This document shows, in pieces, positions 52,762 through 61,506 of a stretch of DNA of 64,000 nt. The translations under genes and the position numbers were made by a program. Each line of letters starts with the position of its first letter. The stretch's first letter is position 1. Location: the NCBI GenBank assembly GCA_964418595.1, contig CAYQMF010000017.1, positions 6,164 through 70,163 of the forward strand. Direction: 5' to 3'. The notes beneath the pieces are model-generated. The model worked only from the letters and a program-made list of their open reading frames with translations. It did no database searches and was not told the origin of the DNA. Origin of the DNA: CAYQMF01 sp964418595 (lineage in GTDB: Bacteria > Planctomycetota > UBA1135 > UBA2386).

Positions 52762-54063
52762 GTGAGAAAGACCTCCGATGCCATGGACCTCGCGCTCGTC
52801 GCGGGGGTGCGTTCCCCCTTCTGTCGCGCCGGCAGCGATCTGCGCGGCGCCCACGCTGCCGATCTCGCCACGCACGTGTTCCGCGAGATCCTCGACCGCA
52901 CGGGCATCGACCCTGCCGGCATCGACGAGGTGATCCTCGGCTGCGGCGGGCCCGACGCGCGCGAGGCGAACGTCGCGCGCGTGGCAGCGCTGCGAGCCGG
53001 CGTCCCGCAGGGAGTCCCCGCGCTCACCGTGCAACGCAACTGCGCATCGGGGATGGAAGCGATCGACCAGGCGTGGCTCCGCCTGAGGGCGGGGCGCGGC
53101 GAGCTGTTCCTCGTCGGCGGCAGCGAGTCGATGTCGAACTACCCGCTGATCATGGGCGAGGGCCTCACCCGCATGTTCGAGCGGATGGGCCGGGCGAAGA
53201 ACGTCTGGCAGCGGGCGCGCGCGGCGTTGGCCTTCCGCCCGAGGCACCTCGCGCCCCGGGTCGCGCTGCGCGAAGGCCTCACCGATCCGGTCAGCGGCCT
53301 GATCATGGGCGCCACGGCCGAGCGCGTCGCCCGCCGGTTCGGCATCGACCGGCGCGCGCAGGACGAGTTCGCGCTGCAGAGCCACCAGCGCGCGGCGGCA
53401 GCGCACGCGCGCGGTCGGTTCGCCGAGGAGATCGCCCCGCTCTCCGCGCCGCCACGGCACGACGCGTTCCTCGCCGCCGACAACGGCATCCGCACGGAGC
53501 AGACCCTCGCCGCGCTGGCGAAGCTCCGCCCGGTCTTCGACCGCCACGAAGGCGACGTGACCGTGGGCAACGCCTGCCAGGTCAGCGACGGCGCCGTCGC
53601 GCTCCTGCTGGCCTCGCGGCGCCGCGCGCAGGAGCTCGGCCTCACGCCCATCGCCTTCCTGCGCGGGAGCGCAGCCGCAGGCCTCGATCCCGCCGAGATG
53701 GGGCTCGGCCCGGTGCACGCCGCGCCGCCGGCGCTGCGCGCCGCCGGCATCGGCTTTCCCGCCATCGACCTCTTCGAGATCAACGAAGCGTTCGCCGGGC
53801 AGGTGCTCGCCTGCACGCGGGCGTTCGCCGACGACGACTATTGCCGCGGGCTCGGCCTCGCCGCGGCCCTGGGCACCGTCGACCAGGACCGGCTCAACGT
53901 CAACGGCGGCGCCATCGCGCTCGGCCACCCGATCGCCGCCTCGGGCGCCCGCATCGTGCTCACCCTGGCGCACGAGCTGCGCGCCCGCAACGCGCGCTAC
54001 GGCCTTGCCGCTCTGTGCATCGGTGGCGGGCAAGGGCAGGCCATCGTCCTGGAGGCAGCATGA
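52762..54063 (+). CDS. fadI: Acetyl-CoA acyltransferase (thiolase), FadI-like
   Basis: 433 residues from GTG 52762 (426 from ATG 52783, which starts MDLALVAGVRSPF and is as likely). Motifs: nucleophile Cys in NCASGMEAID, NEAFAG, GHPIAASGAR, and the second Cys in CIGGGQGQAI. It cleaves 3-ketoacyl-CoA in beta-oxidation. The next gene overlaps by 4 bases (ATGA at 54060-54063) and encodes the multifunctional partner, the same order as fadI-fadJ in enterobacteria. It is divergent from the patatin gene, 47 bases away. Confidence 0.92.
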   Translation: MRKTSDAMDLALVAGVRSPFCRAGSDLRGAHAADLATHVFREILDRTGIDPAGIDEVILGCGGPDAREANVARVAALRAGVPQGVPALTVQRNCASGMEAIDQAWLRLRAGRGELFLVGGSESMSNYPLIMGEGLTRMFERMGRAKNVWQRARAALAFRPRHLAPRVALREGLTDPVSGLIMGATAERVARRFGIDRRAQDEFALQSHQRAAAAHARGRFAEEIAPLSAPPRHDAFLAADNGIRTEQTLAALAKLRPVFDRHEGDVTVGNACQVSDGAVALLLASRRRAQELGLTPIAFLRGSAAAGLDPAEMGLGPVHAAPPALRAAGIGFPAIDLFEINEAFAGQVLACTRAFADDDYCRGLGLAAALGTVDQDRLNVNGGAIALGHPIAASGARIVLTLAHELRARNARYGLAALCIGGGQGQAIVLEAA

Positions 54064-56210
54064 ACGACGTCCTCGCCGCCGTCGCGACCGCGCCCTCGGC
54101 GCCGCCGCAGACCGGAACCGTCTGGCTCGAACACACCGACGACGGCATCGCCATCCTGCGCCTGGGTGCGCGCGACGAGCACCTCGTCACGCTCACGGAG
54201 TTGCGCATCGCATCCCTGGAGAGCGCGCTCGACGAGCTGCTGCAGGCGCGCGCCGTGCGCGCGGTGATCGTGACCGGGCCCGGCCCGGACATGTTCGCCG
54301 CCGGTGCCGACATCGGCGCGATCCGCGCCATCCCGGATGCCGCGGGCGGGCAGGCGGCAGCCGAGCGCGGCCAGCGCGCCTTCGAGCGCCTCGCCGCGTT
54401 GCCCGTGCCAGTGGTCGCCGCGATCGAAGGGCCCTGCCTCGGCGGCGGCTTCGAGCTGGCGCTCGCCTGCGACCTGCGCATCGGCAGCGACGCCACCAGC
54501 ACGCGGCTCGGCCTCCCGGAGGTCCGCCTCGGCATCGTCCCCGGATTCGGGGGCACGCAGCGCCTGCCGCGTCTGATCGGCCTGCCGGGAGCGCTCGATC
54601 TCATCCTCACCGGACGCATGCTCACGCCGAAGGCGGCGCTGCGCGCGGGCTTGCTCGATGCGATCGCGCCCGCCGCACGCCTCCTCGACGTCGCCCGTCG
54701 CGAGGCGTTGCGTCTCGTGGCCACGGGAGAACCGGTCCGTCGCCGGCGCTGGTCGTGGATGACGTATCTGCTGTCGCAGACCTCGATCGGCCGCGCGCTG
54801 GTGCGCCGGCGCACCGAGCGCACCCTCGACGACGGTGCCAACCGCTTCTACCCGGCGCAGCGACGCGCGCTGGGACTGTGCATCGGTGCGCTCACGTTGC
54901 CTGCCGAACAGGGCCACGCGCGCGAGGCCAGAGCGCTCGGCGAGCTGCTCGCCACGCCGGAGTCGCGGGCGCTGGTGCGCATGTTCTTCCTCAGCGAGGC
55001 GCAGAAGCGGCTCGGCAAGGCTCGCGACGCTGCCACCGTGCATTCGGCGATGGTGCTCGGCGCGGGTGCGATGGGCGCGGGGATCGCCGCGACGTTCGCC
55101 AAGGCCGGCATCCGCGTCCGCCTGGAAGACCTCAGCGGCACCGCGCTCGCCGCGGCGCGCGCGCGCGTGCAGCGCGAGCTCGACCGCCGCACGCGGCGCC
55201 GCCGCATCGAGAGCCACGAGGCACAGGCGGTCATGGACCGGCTCGCCGTCGGCCTCGCCGGCCAGGGCCGGCTCGCGCGCTGCGAGCTGTTCCTGGAAGC
55301 CGTCGCCGAGGACCTCGCCGTCAAGCGCAAGGTCTTCGCCGACGCCATCGCGCGTGGCCTGCCCGACCACGCCATCCTCGCCACCAACACTTCGTCGCTG
55401 CCGGTGGATGCGATGGCGGACGGACTCGCCGACCCGTCGCGCGTGGTCGGCGTGCACTTCTTCAACCCGCCGGAACAGATGCCCCTGGTGGAGGTCGTGC
55501 GCGGCGCGCGGACTTCGGCAGCCGCCGTCGCTACGGCGTGCGCGCTCGTGACGCGGCTCGGCAAGTTTCCGCTCGTCGTGCAGGATCGGCCCGGCTTCCT
55601 GGTCAACCGCTGCCTCGCCCCCTACCTCAACCAGGCCGCCGCCCTCCTCGTCGAGGGCTGCGCGCCGGAGGCGATCGACCGGGCCGCGCTCGACTTCGGC
55701 CTCCCCATGGGCCCGTGTCGCCTGCTCGACGAGATCGGCTTCGACATCGCACTGAAGGTGAGCACGACGCTCGAGCGCGCGTTCCCGGAGCGCCTGCGCG
55801 CCAACCCGCTCTTCGAAGCCATGGTCACCGCGGGCGCGCTGGGACAGAAGAGCGGGGGCGGGATCTACGGCGCCGATGGCCGCGGCCCCGGCCCGGGCCG
55901 CGAGGTGATCGCCGGCCTGCGGGCGCGCCGCGCTCCCACCGATCAGGACGGCGTGCGGGCCCGCCTGCTGTATCCGATGATCGACGAAGCGTTCCGCTGC
56001 CTCGCGGAGGGGGTCGTTTGCAGCGAGGACGAACTCGACTTCGGCCTCGTGTTCGGCATCGGCTTCCCGCCGTTCCGCGGCGGCCTCACCGGGTTCGCGA
56101 CGAGCGTCGGCATCAAGCACGTCGTCGACACGCTCGACGCGTACGCGCGCACGCTCGATTCGCGGCTCGCACCGAGCGACACCCTCCGCCAGCGGGCACT
56201 CGGCACCTGA
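54060..56210 (+). CDS. fadJ: Fused enoyl-CoA hydratase/3-hydroxyacyl-CoA dehydrogenase, FadJ-like
   Basis: 716 residues. The hydratase half (~20-240) has FAAGADIGAIRAIPDA, EGPCLGGGFELALACD and RLGIVPGFGGTQRLPRL, with the two acidic positions of the crotonase site. The dehydrogenase half starts at the NAD motif VLGAGAMGAGIAATFAKAG, then VHFFNPPEQMPLVEVV and DRPGFLVNRCLAPY, and the C-terminal domain ends with FGIGFPPFRGG. Together with the thiolase it completes the oxidation cycle of fatty acyl-CoA. The size matches FadJ (~714). Confidence 0.93.
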   Translation: MNDVLAAVATAPSAPPQTGTVWLEHTDDGIAILRLGARDEHLVTLTELRIASLESALDELLQARAVRAVIVTGPGPDMFAAGADIGAIRAIPDAAGGQAAAERGQRAFERLAALPVPVVAAIEGPCLGGGFELALACDLRIGSDATSTRLGLPEVRLGIVPGFGGTQRLPRLIGLPGALDLILTGRMLTPKAALRAGLLDAIAPAARLLDVARREALRLVATGEPVRRRRWSWMTYLLSQTSIGRALVRRRTERTLDDGANRFYPAQRRALGLCIGALTLPAEQGHAREARALGELLATPESRALVRMFFLSEAQKRLGKARDAATVHSAMVLGAGAMGAGIAATFAKAGIRVRLEDLSGTALAAARARVQRELDRRTRRRRIESHEAQAVMDRLAVGLAGQGRLARCELFLEAVAEDLAVKRKVFADAIARGLPDHAILATNTSSLPVDAMADGLADPSRVVGVHFFNPPEQMPLVEVVRGARTSAAAVATACALVTRLGKFPLVVQDRPGFLVNRCLAPYLNQAAALLVEGCAPEAIDRAALDFGLPMGPCRLLDEIGFDIALKVSTTLERAFPERLRANPLFEAMVTAGALGQKSGGGIYGADGRGPGPGREVIAGLRARRAPTDQDGVRARLLYPMIDEAFRCLAEGVVCSEDELDFGLVFGIGFPPFRGGLTGFATSVGIKHVVDTLDAYARTLDSRLAPSDTLRQRALGT

Positions 56211-56309
56211 ACGGCGGAACGACTCGCGTGAGCCTCGCTACGCGCGATGCCAGCGCACCGTTGCACAACCGCGCGCCGCGTCCTGCAACCTCGCGCGCAT
56301 GGAGTACTA

Positions 56310-56323
56310 TTGACCATCGTCAA
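56310..56323. promoter_or_regulatory. Short inverted repeat TTGAC-CATC-GTCAA
   Basis: A 5-bp dyad around four bases, sitting in the only AT-rich patch (56297-56330) of the 223-base gap before the lipoprotein gene. TTGACC could also be a -35 box, but no good -10 follows. Possible operator or promoter of the downstream genes. Confidence 0.25.
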
Positions 56324-56391
56324 ATGATCTCGCGCTCGGCGCGAAAGAGCCTTCAACCACCACCGCCGCGGGGTCGATGACGTGGTCACCG

Positions 56392-56412
56392 GCCGGTCCT
56401 TCGAGGGCCGGC
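56392..56412 (+). terminator. Terminator after fadJ
   Basis: GCCGGTCCT (56392-56400) pairs with AGGGCCGGC (56404-56412) in a 9-bp stem (one G-U) with a UCG loop, then TGCTCTTT. It lies 181 bases past the fadJ stop and just 21 bases before the next ATG, so it may also act in the leader of that gene. Confidence 0.5.
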
Positions 56413-56433
56413 TGCTCTTTCCAACCGCCGGTC

Positions 56434-57474
56434 ATGCGCCTGCCCCTTCGACTTGCACCGTGGATCCTGCTGCTTGCCGGCTGTGCCGTGCCGGGCAGCG
56501 GGCGTCCGACGGACGATCCGACGCCGCGGCGCGACCACGCATCACGCATCGCTGCCATCCCATCGATCACGCAGGTTCGCGTGGGCGTCGAGATCCTGTC
56601 CGATGACCCGCTGACGACGGGGACGGGCGAAGTGAGTCCCGGGCCCGGGCAACGCGAGCCCGACGAACCGCTGCCGAGGACCGTGCCTCGGCCCCGCGAG
56701 ATCGAGGCACCAGGCGCGGACGGACTCACCGTCGGCAGTTCGCGCTGGGCGACCCCCGAGCGCGTCGAACGCCGTGACCTCGACCTGCTCCCGGACCTGT
56801 CGGATCGGATGACGCTGCGCTTCCTCGGCACCATGGTCGGTCGCGACGGCGACCGGCTGCCCCGGGCTCTGGGCTGGTCGTACATGCAGCGGGCCGCGGG
56901 CGCGTTCGACCAGGACGCCGACTGGGCCGACGGCGCCCGCCTCGCGGAGGAGAACGAAGCGCTCCAGTCGATGGCGCTCGGCATCCTCCGCCGTCCCTTC
57001 CAGCATGCGTTGCGCGAGTTGCCGATCGTGCGCAACGTGGAGATGGAGGTCGAGGACTTCAAGGCGCAGAACGTACCGACGTCCGGCGCCTGGCTGGACA
57101 GCCGCGACGAGGATCGCTTCTCGGCCGGCCGGCTGTCGTTCCGCTGGCACCTCCGCGACGGCAGCGACCCGATCGCCGTCAGCTACGCGCTGCAGGGCTG
57201 GCGGCTGGGCCTGAGCCGCGAGACGGTGCGCTTCGGGTACTCGACCGCGCTCAACGACTGCGTCGACATCCACATCTCGACCAGCTTCGACCACGAGAAG
57301 GACGCGACCGCCGCTTCCGGCGAGCTGCTGGTCGATCTCACGCCGGGCACGCGGCTACGGCTGCGGGTGGCCACCGACATCGACGCGTTTCCCGGCGCCG
57401 ACCTCGCCCGCGAAGTTGCCGGAACGCGCGATGCGGGACCCGGGGCGATGGTGTACGTCGAGACCGTCTTCTGA
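56434..57474 (+). CDS. Lipoprotein of unknown function
   Basis: 346 residues from ATG 56434, where a lipoprotein signal begins (MRLPLRLAPWILLLAGCAVP, lipobox LAGC). A low-complexity Pro/Arg-rich part (~25-100) is followed by a helical region and a beta-rich C-terminus (GRLSFRWHLRDGSDPIAVSY, ELLVDLTPGTRLRLRVATD). The last strand ends in a Phe, as in outer-membrane beta-barrel proteins, but I cannot claim a barrel. Not recognised. It is followed closely (20 bases) by the next lipoprotein gene. Confidence 0.6.
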   Translation: MRLPLRLAPWILLLAGCAVPGSGRPTDDPTPRRDHASRIAAIPSITQVRVGVEILSDDPLTTGTGEVSPGPGQREPDEPLPRTVPRPREIEAPGADGLTVGSSRWATPERVERRDLDLLPDLSDRMTLRFLGTMVGRDGDRLPRALGWSYMQRAAGAFDQDADWADGARLAEENEALQSMALGILRRPFQHALRELPIVRNVEMEVEDFKAQNVPTSGAWLDSRDEDRFSAGRLSFRWHLRDGSDPIAVSYALQGWRLGLSRETVRFGYSTALNDCVDIHISTSFDHEKDATAASGELLVDLTPGTRLRLRVATDIDAFPGADLAREVAGTRDAGPGAMVYVETVF

Positions 57475-57494
57475 CCGTCGTCCACGCTTCGCCG

Positions 57495-58454
57495 ATGTCT
57501 GGATCCTCGTGGTGCGCCCGCCTCGCGGGCCTCGCGCTCTGCTTCGCTGGCTGCGTCGCGTACCCGGCATCCGGCCAGCCCCGGCCGCCGCTGCCGCTGC
57601 CCGACGAATACGAAGCGATCTTCGCACTGCCGGGCGACGTCCTCGAGGAGCAGGTCGTGCCCGCCGGTGCCACGGCGGCCTACGCGTACTCGCGCGGCGC
57701 CGTCGTGGCGGGCGCGGAGCGCGCGACCTTCCACGTGCTGCAGCCCACCACCGGTCGGCCGGCGCCGGTCGTCCTGTGCCTGCCGATCCTCGCCGGCGGG
57801 CAGGACCTCATGTGGCACGTCGCCACGAACCTCGCGCGGCGCGGCTTCGCCGCGATGTGGGCCGACCGTCCCGGACCTTCGTTGGTAGCGGGCCAACGGA
57901 GCAAGGACATCGACGCGCTGTTCACCCGCACGCTGATCCAGAACCGGATGCTGCTCGTGTGGGCGCGGCGGCAGACGCATCGTTTCCTGGCTGACCAGCG
58001 GGCGCTGCTCGGGATCTCGACGGGGGGGATCCTCGGCGCGATCCTGCTCGCGCTCGAACCCGACGTCCGCGCCGGAGCCCTGTGCCTGGCTGGCGGCGAC
58101 CTGCCGACCCTGCTGCTCGAGAGCGACGAGTCCCGCGTCGTGGCCTGGCGCGCGTGGCGGCGCCGCACCGACGGGGTTGCCGGCACCTTCCTGCGCAACG
58201 AGCTCGCCCGCGACCTGCGCGCGGATCCCGTGCGCCTCGCGCCCTTCGTCGCCACGGAGCGCGTGCTCTTGGTCCAGGCACGCCTCGACGCAGTCGTGCC
58301 GGTCCCCTGCCAGGACGCCTTGTGGGAGGCCCTGGGCCGCCCGCGTCGCCTGCAGCTCCCGCTGCTGGGGCACTATCCGGCGGCACTGGCTCTCGACGCG
58401 ATCCTCGACGAGATCAGTGCCTTCGTGCGCTCGCGCCTGCGCGCGGCCGAGTGA
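57495..58454 (+). CDS. Alpha/beta hydrolase-fold lipoprotein
   Basis: 319 residues with a lipoprotein signal (ARLAGLALCFAGC, C20). An alpha/beta hydrolase fold is indicated by PAPVVLCLPILAGGQDLMWH, FAAMWADRPG, the nucleophile elbow LLGISTGGILGAIL (S175), D265 (LVQARLDAVVP) and H293 (LGHYPAALAL). The spacing of Ser, Asp and His is normal for the fold, so it is probably an active esterase or peptidase on the cell surface. The substrate is unknown. It follows the lipoprotein gene upstream by 20 bases. Confidence 0.8.
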   Translation: MSGSSWCARLAGLALCFAGCVAYPASGQPRPPLPLPDEYEAIFALPGDVLEEQVVPAGATAAYAYSRGAVVAGAERATFHVLQPTTGRPAPVVLCLPILAGGQDLMWHVATNLARRGFAAMWADRPGPSLVAGQRSKDIDALFTRTLIQNRMLLVWARRQTHRFLADQRALLGISTGGILGAILLALEPDVRAGALCLAGGDLPTLLLESDESRVVAWRAWRRRTDGVAGTFLRNELARDLRADPVRLAPFVATERVLLVQARLDAVVPVPCQDALWEALGRPRRLQLPLLGHYPAALALDAILDEISAFVRSRLRAAE

Positions 58455-58551
58455 GACGACGGCACCCAACAGCATGGGAGGGCTGGGAGGGCACGCCGCC
58501 CTTGCGCGTCGTCGCGACCACGGTTCTCATTCCCCGCTTTCCCGGTCCGCC

Positions 58552-59562
58552 ATGAATCCCATCCGCTCCGCCCTCGTCGCTCTCCTTCCTGCCGTTCTCC
58601 CGGCGCAAGTCGTACCCGCCCCGACGCCCCCCCAGGGCGTGTCGGCCGAGGCCGTCAACCGGCCACTGACACCGGAGGAGAAGAAGCAGAACCTGCTCGA
58701 GCAAACGCGCAAGCTGAACGAGGAGCTGCAGTTCCTCAACCGCACGCAGGTCGTCGGTGGGATCGTCGGCCGCGTCGCCGCGCGCTTCCGCGACCGCGCC
58801 GGCAGCCCGCAGATCGTCGACGACCCGGGTACGCCCGCGGGCAGCGCGAGTGGCACCGCCCAGACCACGCCGCCCCCGGCCCCGGCCGGCGACGCCACCG
58901 GCGCCCCCGCGCAACCCACCGAGGCCAAGAAGGCCCGCCTCCTCGGCGACGCGGAGAAGAAGGGTCTCGCCGCCGGCACGATCTTCACGGTCGGTGGTCT
59001 GGCGGTGAACGAGTCCGAGTTCCAGACGATCTACGGCTACCTCAAGAGCCTGCCTGGCAAGCAGACCGACGACGAACTGCGCACCGCTGCGGTCGAGGCC
59101 CTCATCCGCCGGCGCGCCGCGGAGGCCGCCTTCCCGGAGGGTGCCAAGCTCGCCCGCGACCGCGTCGTCAAGGCGCAGCAGCAGCTCAAGGCCGGCACCG
59201 ATTTCGCGGAGGTCGCGCAGCAGATGTCGGACTGCCCCAGCAAGGCGCAGGGCGGTGACCTCAACTGGTTCGGCCGCGGCGTGATGGACACGAGCTTCAC
59301 CATCGCCGCCTTCGGCCTCAACGACGGGGACGTGTCGGAGCCGGTGCAGACGATGTTCGGCTACCACCTCATCAAGCGCACCGGCTTCAAGAAGGGTGAC
59401 GATCCGGCGCAGGACCAGGTGCGCGCCAGCCACGTGCTCGCGATGTACGCCGCCGACCAGTTCAAGGTGCGCGAGGTGCAGATGAAGGTGAGCCAGGGGC
59501 AGGTCGACGTCGCCTTCGTCAGCGACGACTACCGCAAGTACGCGCCGGCCTACCTGAAGTGA
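58552..59562 (+). CDS. Secreted parvulin-type peptidyl-prolyl isomerase
   Basis: 336 residues from ATG 58552 with a signal peptide (MNPIRSALVALLPAVLPAQ). A Pro/Thr/Ala-rich linker precedes a SurA/PrsA-like helical region. Then comes the parvulin domain: AGTDFAEVAQQMSDCPSKAQ, GGDLNWFGRGVMDTSF, TIAAFGLNDGDVSEPVQTMF and GYHLIKRTGFK. The last 50 residues are a second short helical part. It helps fold exported proteins. Its neighbours do not form an obvious operon with it. Confidence 0.88.
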   Translation: MNPIRSALVALLPAVLPAQVVPAPTPPQGVSAEAVNRPLTPEEKKQNLLEQTRKLNEELQFLNRTQVVGGIVGRVAARFRDRAGSPQIVDDPGTPAGSASGTAQTTPPPAPAGDATGAPAQPTEAKKARLLGDAEKKGLAAGTIFTVGGLAVNESEFQTIYGYLKSLPGKQTDDELRTAAVEALIRRRAAEAAFPEGAKLARDRVVKAQQQLKAGTDFAEVAQQMSDCPSKAQGGDLNWFGRGVMDTSFTIAAFGLNDGDVSEPVQTMFGYHLIKRTGFKKGDDPAQDQVRASHVLAMYAADQFKVREVQMKVSQGQVDVAFVSDDYRKYAPAYLK

Positions 59563-59629
59563 CCGGCCGTCCCGGCCGGCGCACGCGACGCCGGTCGGCC
59601 TGATCTGACACTCACCCGGAGGGGGTCTC

Positions 59630-60310
59630 GTGGCAACGATCCGACGCGGCGGCAGCGCCAGCGTGTTCTTCTTCGAGGGCGACCTGCCGAGCCTGCACAG
59701 CGATGCGCTCGGTGCCGCGCTCACCGCGCACCGCTTCCGCACCATCGTGGACGCGGCGTCGGAAGAGATCTCGATCGGCTGGGTGTCGCCGGAAGACCCC
59801 AGCGGCGAGTCCTTCCCCCGCGAGGATCACGACCTCGAGACCGGGATCTGGCTGCAGGTCCGCGTCGACAAGAAGAAGCTGCCGATGCGGTGGGTTGCCA
59901 TCCACCGCGCTGCGGCGGAGCGCGCGGCCGGGCGCAGGCTCAACGGCAAGGAGCGCAAGACCTTGAAGGAGGACCTCGCCGAGACCCTCCTGCCGCGCGT
60001 CCTGCCCACCGTGCAGATCATCGACGTGCTCGTCGACCCCAAGGGCAAGCGCGTGCTCCTGTTCTCGACGAGCCAAGGCATGCGCGACGAGTTCAGCAAG
60101 CTCTGGCGCCTGACCTTCGCCGCCAACGAACTGGTGCCGGCGAGCGCGTTCGAGTGGGCGCGGCGCGGCAGCCTCACCGCCGCGCAGCGCACCAGCCTGG
60201 ACGAGGTGGCGCCGGTGAACTGGCCCCGCCAGGAGCCGCGGCGCGCGCCCGCACGCCACGACGCCGAGGACGCCGACGTCGCCGAGGCGGGCGCGGAGGT
60301 CGAGGCATGA
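59630..60310 (+). CDS. RdgC-like protein
   Basis: 226 residues. The N-terminal half (ALTAHRFRTIVDAASEEISI, GWVSPED) and the centre (MRWVAIHRAAAERAAGRRLN, GKERKTLKEDLAETLLPRVL) fit the RdgC family, which has a conserved K-x-x-L-K-E-D-x-x-x-x-L-L-P-R segment and a GW-V-P-like turn. DVLVDPKGKRVLLFSTS also fits. RdgC binds DNA as a ring and is linked to recombination and replication. The protein is shorter than the usual ~300 residues. The next gene overlaps by 4 bases (ATGA at 60307-60310), a pair that must work together. Confidence 0.7.
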   Translation: MATIRRGGSASVFFFEGDLPSLHSDALGAALTAHRFRTIVDAASEEISIGWVSPEDPSGESFPREDHDLETGIWLQVRVDKKKLPMRWVAIHRAAAERAAGRRLNGKERKTLKEDLAETLLPRVLPTVQIIDVLVDPKGKRVLLFSTSQGMRDEFSKLWRLTFAANELVPASAFEWARRGSLTAAQRTSLDEVAPVNWPRQEPRRAPARHDAEDADVAEAGAEVEA

Positions 60311-60819
60311 GACAGGACGCCGCGACCCATGCCTTCCTCGGAGAGGAGTTCCTCACCTGGCTCTGGTTCCGGATCGACACGACCGGAGGCGAGTTCGAAC
60401 TGGCGGGCGGGCGCTCCGTGGCCGTCGCCATCGACGACTTCATCGCGTTCGCGCCCGGTGACGACGACGAACTCGAGCAGACCCTGCGCAAGGGCACGCC
60501 CACGCACAGCGGCGAGGCGCGCACCGCGCTGCGCAACGGCCGCCGCCTGCGCCGCGCCAAGCTGATCGTCGCGGAGGGCCCCATGCAGTTCGGCGTGACG
60601 CTCGACGGCACGACCCTGAACCTGTCGAGCATCAAGCTCCCCGACGATTCGGAGGAGTGCGAGTCGGCGCGCGACCGCAGCGTCGAACGCGCGGCGTCGT
60701 TCTTCACGCTGCACGAGCTGCTGAGCGGGGTCTACCACCTGTTCCTCGACGATCGCCTGCGGCCGGAGTACCGCAAGACCAGCGCCGAGCGGCAGGCGCA
60801 GTGGATGGCGAGCGCGTAG
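60307..60819 (+). CDS. Partner of the RdgC-like protein, unknown
   Basis: 170 residues from ATG 60307, overlapping the RdgC-like gene. It begins DAATHAFLGEEFLTWLWFRI and contains DDFIAFAPGDDDELEQTLRK, ARTALRNGRRLRRAKLIVA and ASFFTLHELLSGVYHLFLDD. The mix of acidic loops and basic helices, and the fixed pairing with RdgC, suggest that together they make up what is one chain in normal RdgC. I do not recognise a separate family. Confidence 0.6.
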   Translation: MRQDAATHAFLGEEFLTWLWFRIDTTGGEFELAGGRSVAVAIDDFIAFAPGDDDELEQTLRKGTPTHSGEARTALRNGRRLRRAKLIVAEGPMQFGVTLDGTTLNLSSIKLPDDSEECESARDRSVERAASFFTLHELLSGVYHLFLDDRLRPEYRKTSAERQAQWMASA

Positions 60820-60851
60820 CGCCGCAGTCTGCGCGCCTGCGAGCCGACGCT

Positions 60852-60923
60852 CAGCGCTGCCTGCGGCCGCAACCCAAGGTTGAGTCGGCGCTTCGCGCCG
60901 ACCGGAAGGGGCCGCAGGCGCTG
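60852..60923. terminator. Nested hairpin between convergent genes
   Basis: An outer stem (cagcg-cctgcggcc with ggccgcagg-cgctg, a 3-base bulge ctg) encloses a perfect 8-bp hairpin GTCGGCGC-TTC-GCGCCGAC at 60884-60902. Between the RdgC pair and the biotin carrier gene, so it can end transcripts from both sides. Confidence 0.55.
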
Positions 60924-60939
60924 TTGTTCTTGGAGGCGA

Positions 60940-61001
60940 CTACTACTCCCGCTCGCAACGCCAGAATCCTCGCGCCACACGAGGATTCGCGAGAGCAGTA
61001 G
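60940..61001. terminator. Second long imperfect hairpin
   Basis: Arms ctact...ctcgc and gcgag...agtag enclose an 8-bp stem AATCCTCG (60965-60972) with CGAGGATT (60980-60987), loop cgccaca. It abuts the stop of the biotin carrier gene on the minus strand and probably helps end it. Confidence 0.5.
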
Positions 61002-61002
61002 A

Positions 61003-61506
61003 TCAGGCCAGCTCGACCAGCACCGCGCCGTTGGCCACGGCCTGACCCTTCTTCACGTGCACCGCCTTCACGGTGCCCGGACCCTCGGCGGCGATCGGGT
61101 TCTGCATCTTCATCGCCTCGAGCACGACGAGCGTCTGCCCGGCCTCGACGGTGTCGCCGGGCGCCACGCGCACGTCCACGACGACGCCCGGCATCACCGC
61201 GTTCAGGCGCCGCGGCCCCGCCGGCTTGTGCGCGGCCACCGCGCGGGCAGCGCGCTCGCGCTCGTCGACCAGCCCGACCCTGATCCGCTCGCCGCGGGTC
61301 TGCACCTGCACGGTGCCGTCGCCGCCGATCTCCACGAGCAGATCGTGGCTGCGGCCATCCACCAGGATCGAGAACGCCGTGCCGTCGCCGGTCGGCGCGA
61401 CATCGACGGTCAAGGTCTTGCCGCCGACCTTGGCGAGCAGCACACCGTCGCCAGCCTCGAAGGCGAACTCGAACTCGCGCTCACCCACCGTCGCGAAGTA
61501 CCTCAT
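61003..61506 (-). CDS. Biotin carboxyl carrier protein (biotin/lipoyl domain)
   Basis: 167 residues from ATG 61506. The first ~90 residues are a beta-rich part that precedes many carrier domains of propionyl- or methylcrotonyl-CoA-type carboxylases. The biotinyl domain (NAVMPGVVVDVRVAPGDTVE to AVANGAVLVEL) carries K133 in EAMKMQN, the biotin site. It takes carboxybiotin from the biotin carboxylase encoded upstream (4-base overlap at 61503-61506) and gives it to a carboxyltransferase, not present here. So this is a split acyl-CoA carboxylase of unknown substrate. Confidence 0.92.
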   Translation of the reverse strand: MRYFATVGEREFEFAFEAGDGVLLAKVGGKTLTVDVAPTGDGTAFSILVDGRSHDLLVEIGGDGTVQVQTRGERIRVGLVDERERAARAVAAHKPAGPRRLNAVMPGVVVDVRVAPGDTVEAGQTLVVLEAMKMQNPIAAEGPGTVKAVHVKKGQAVANGAVLVELA

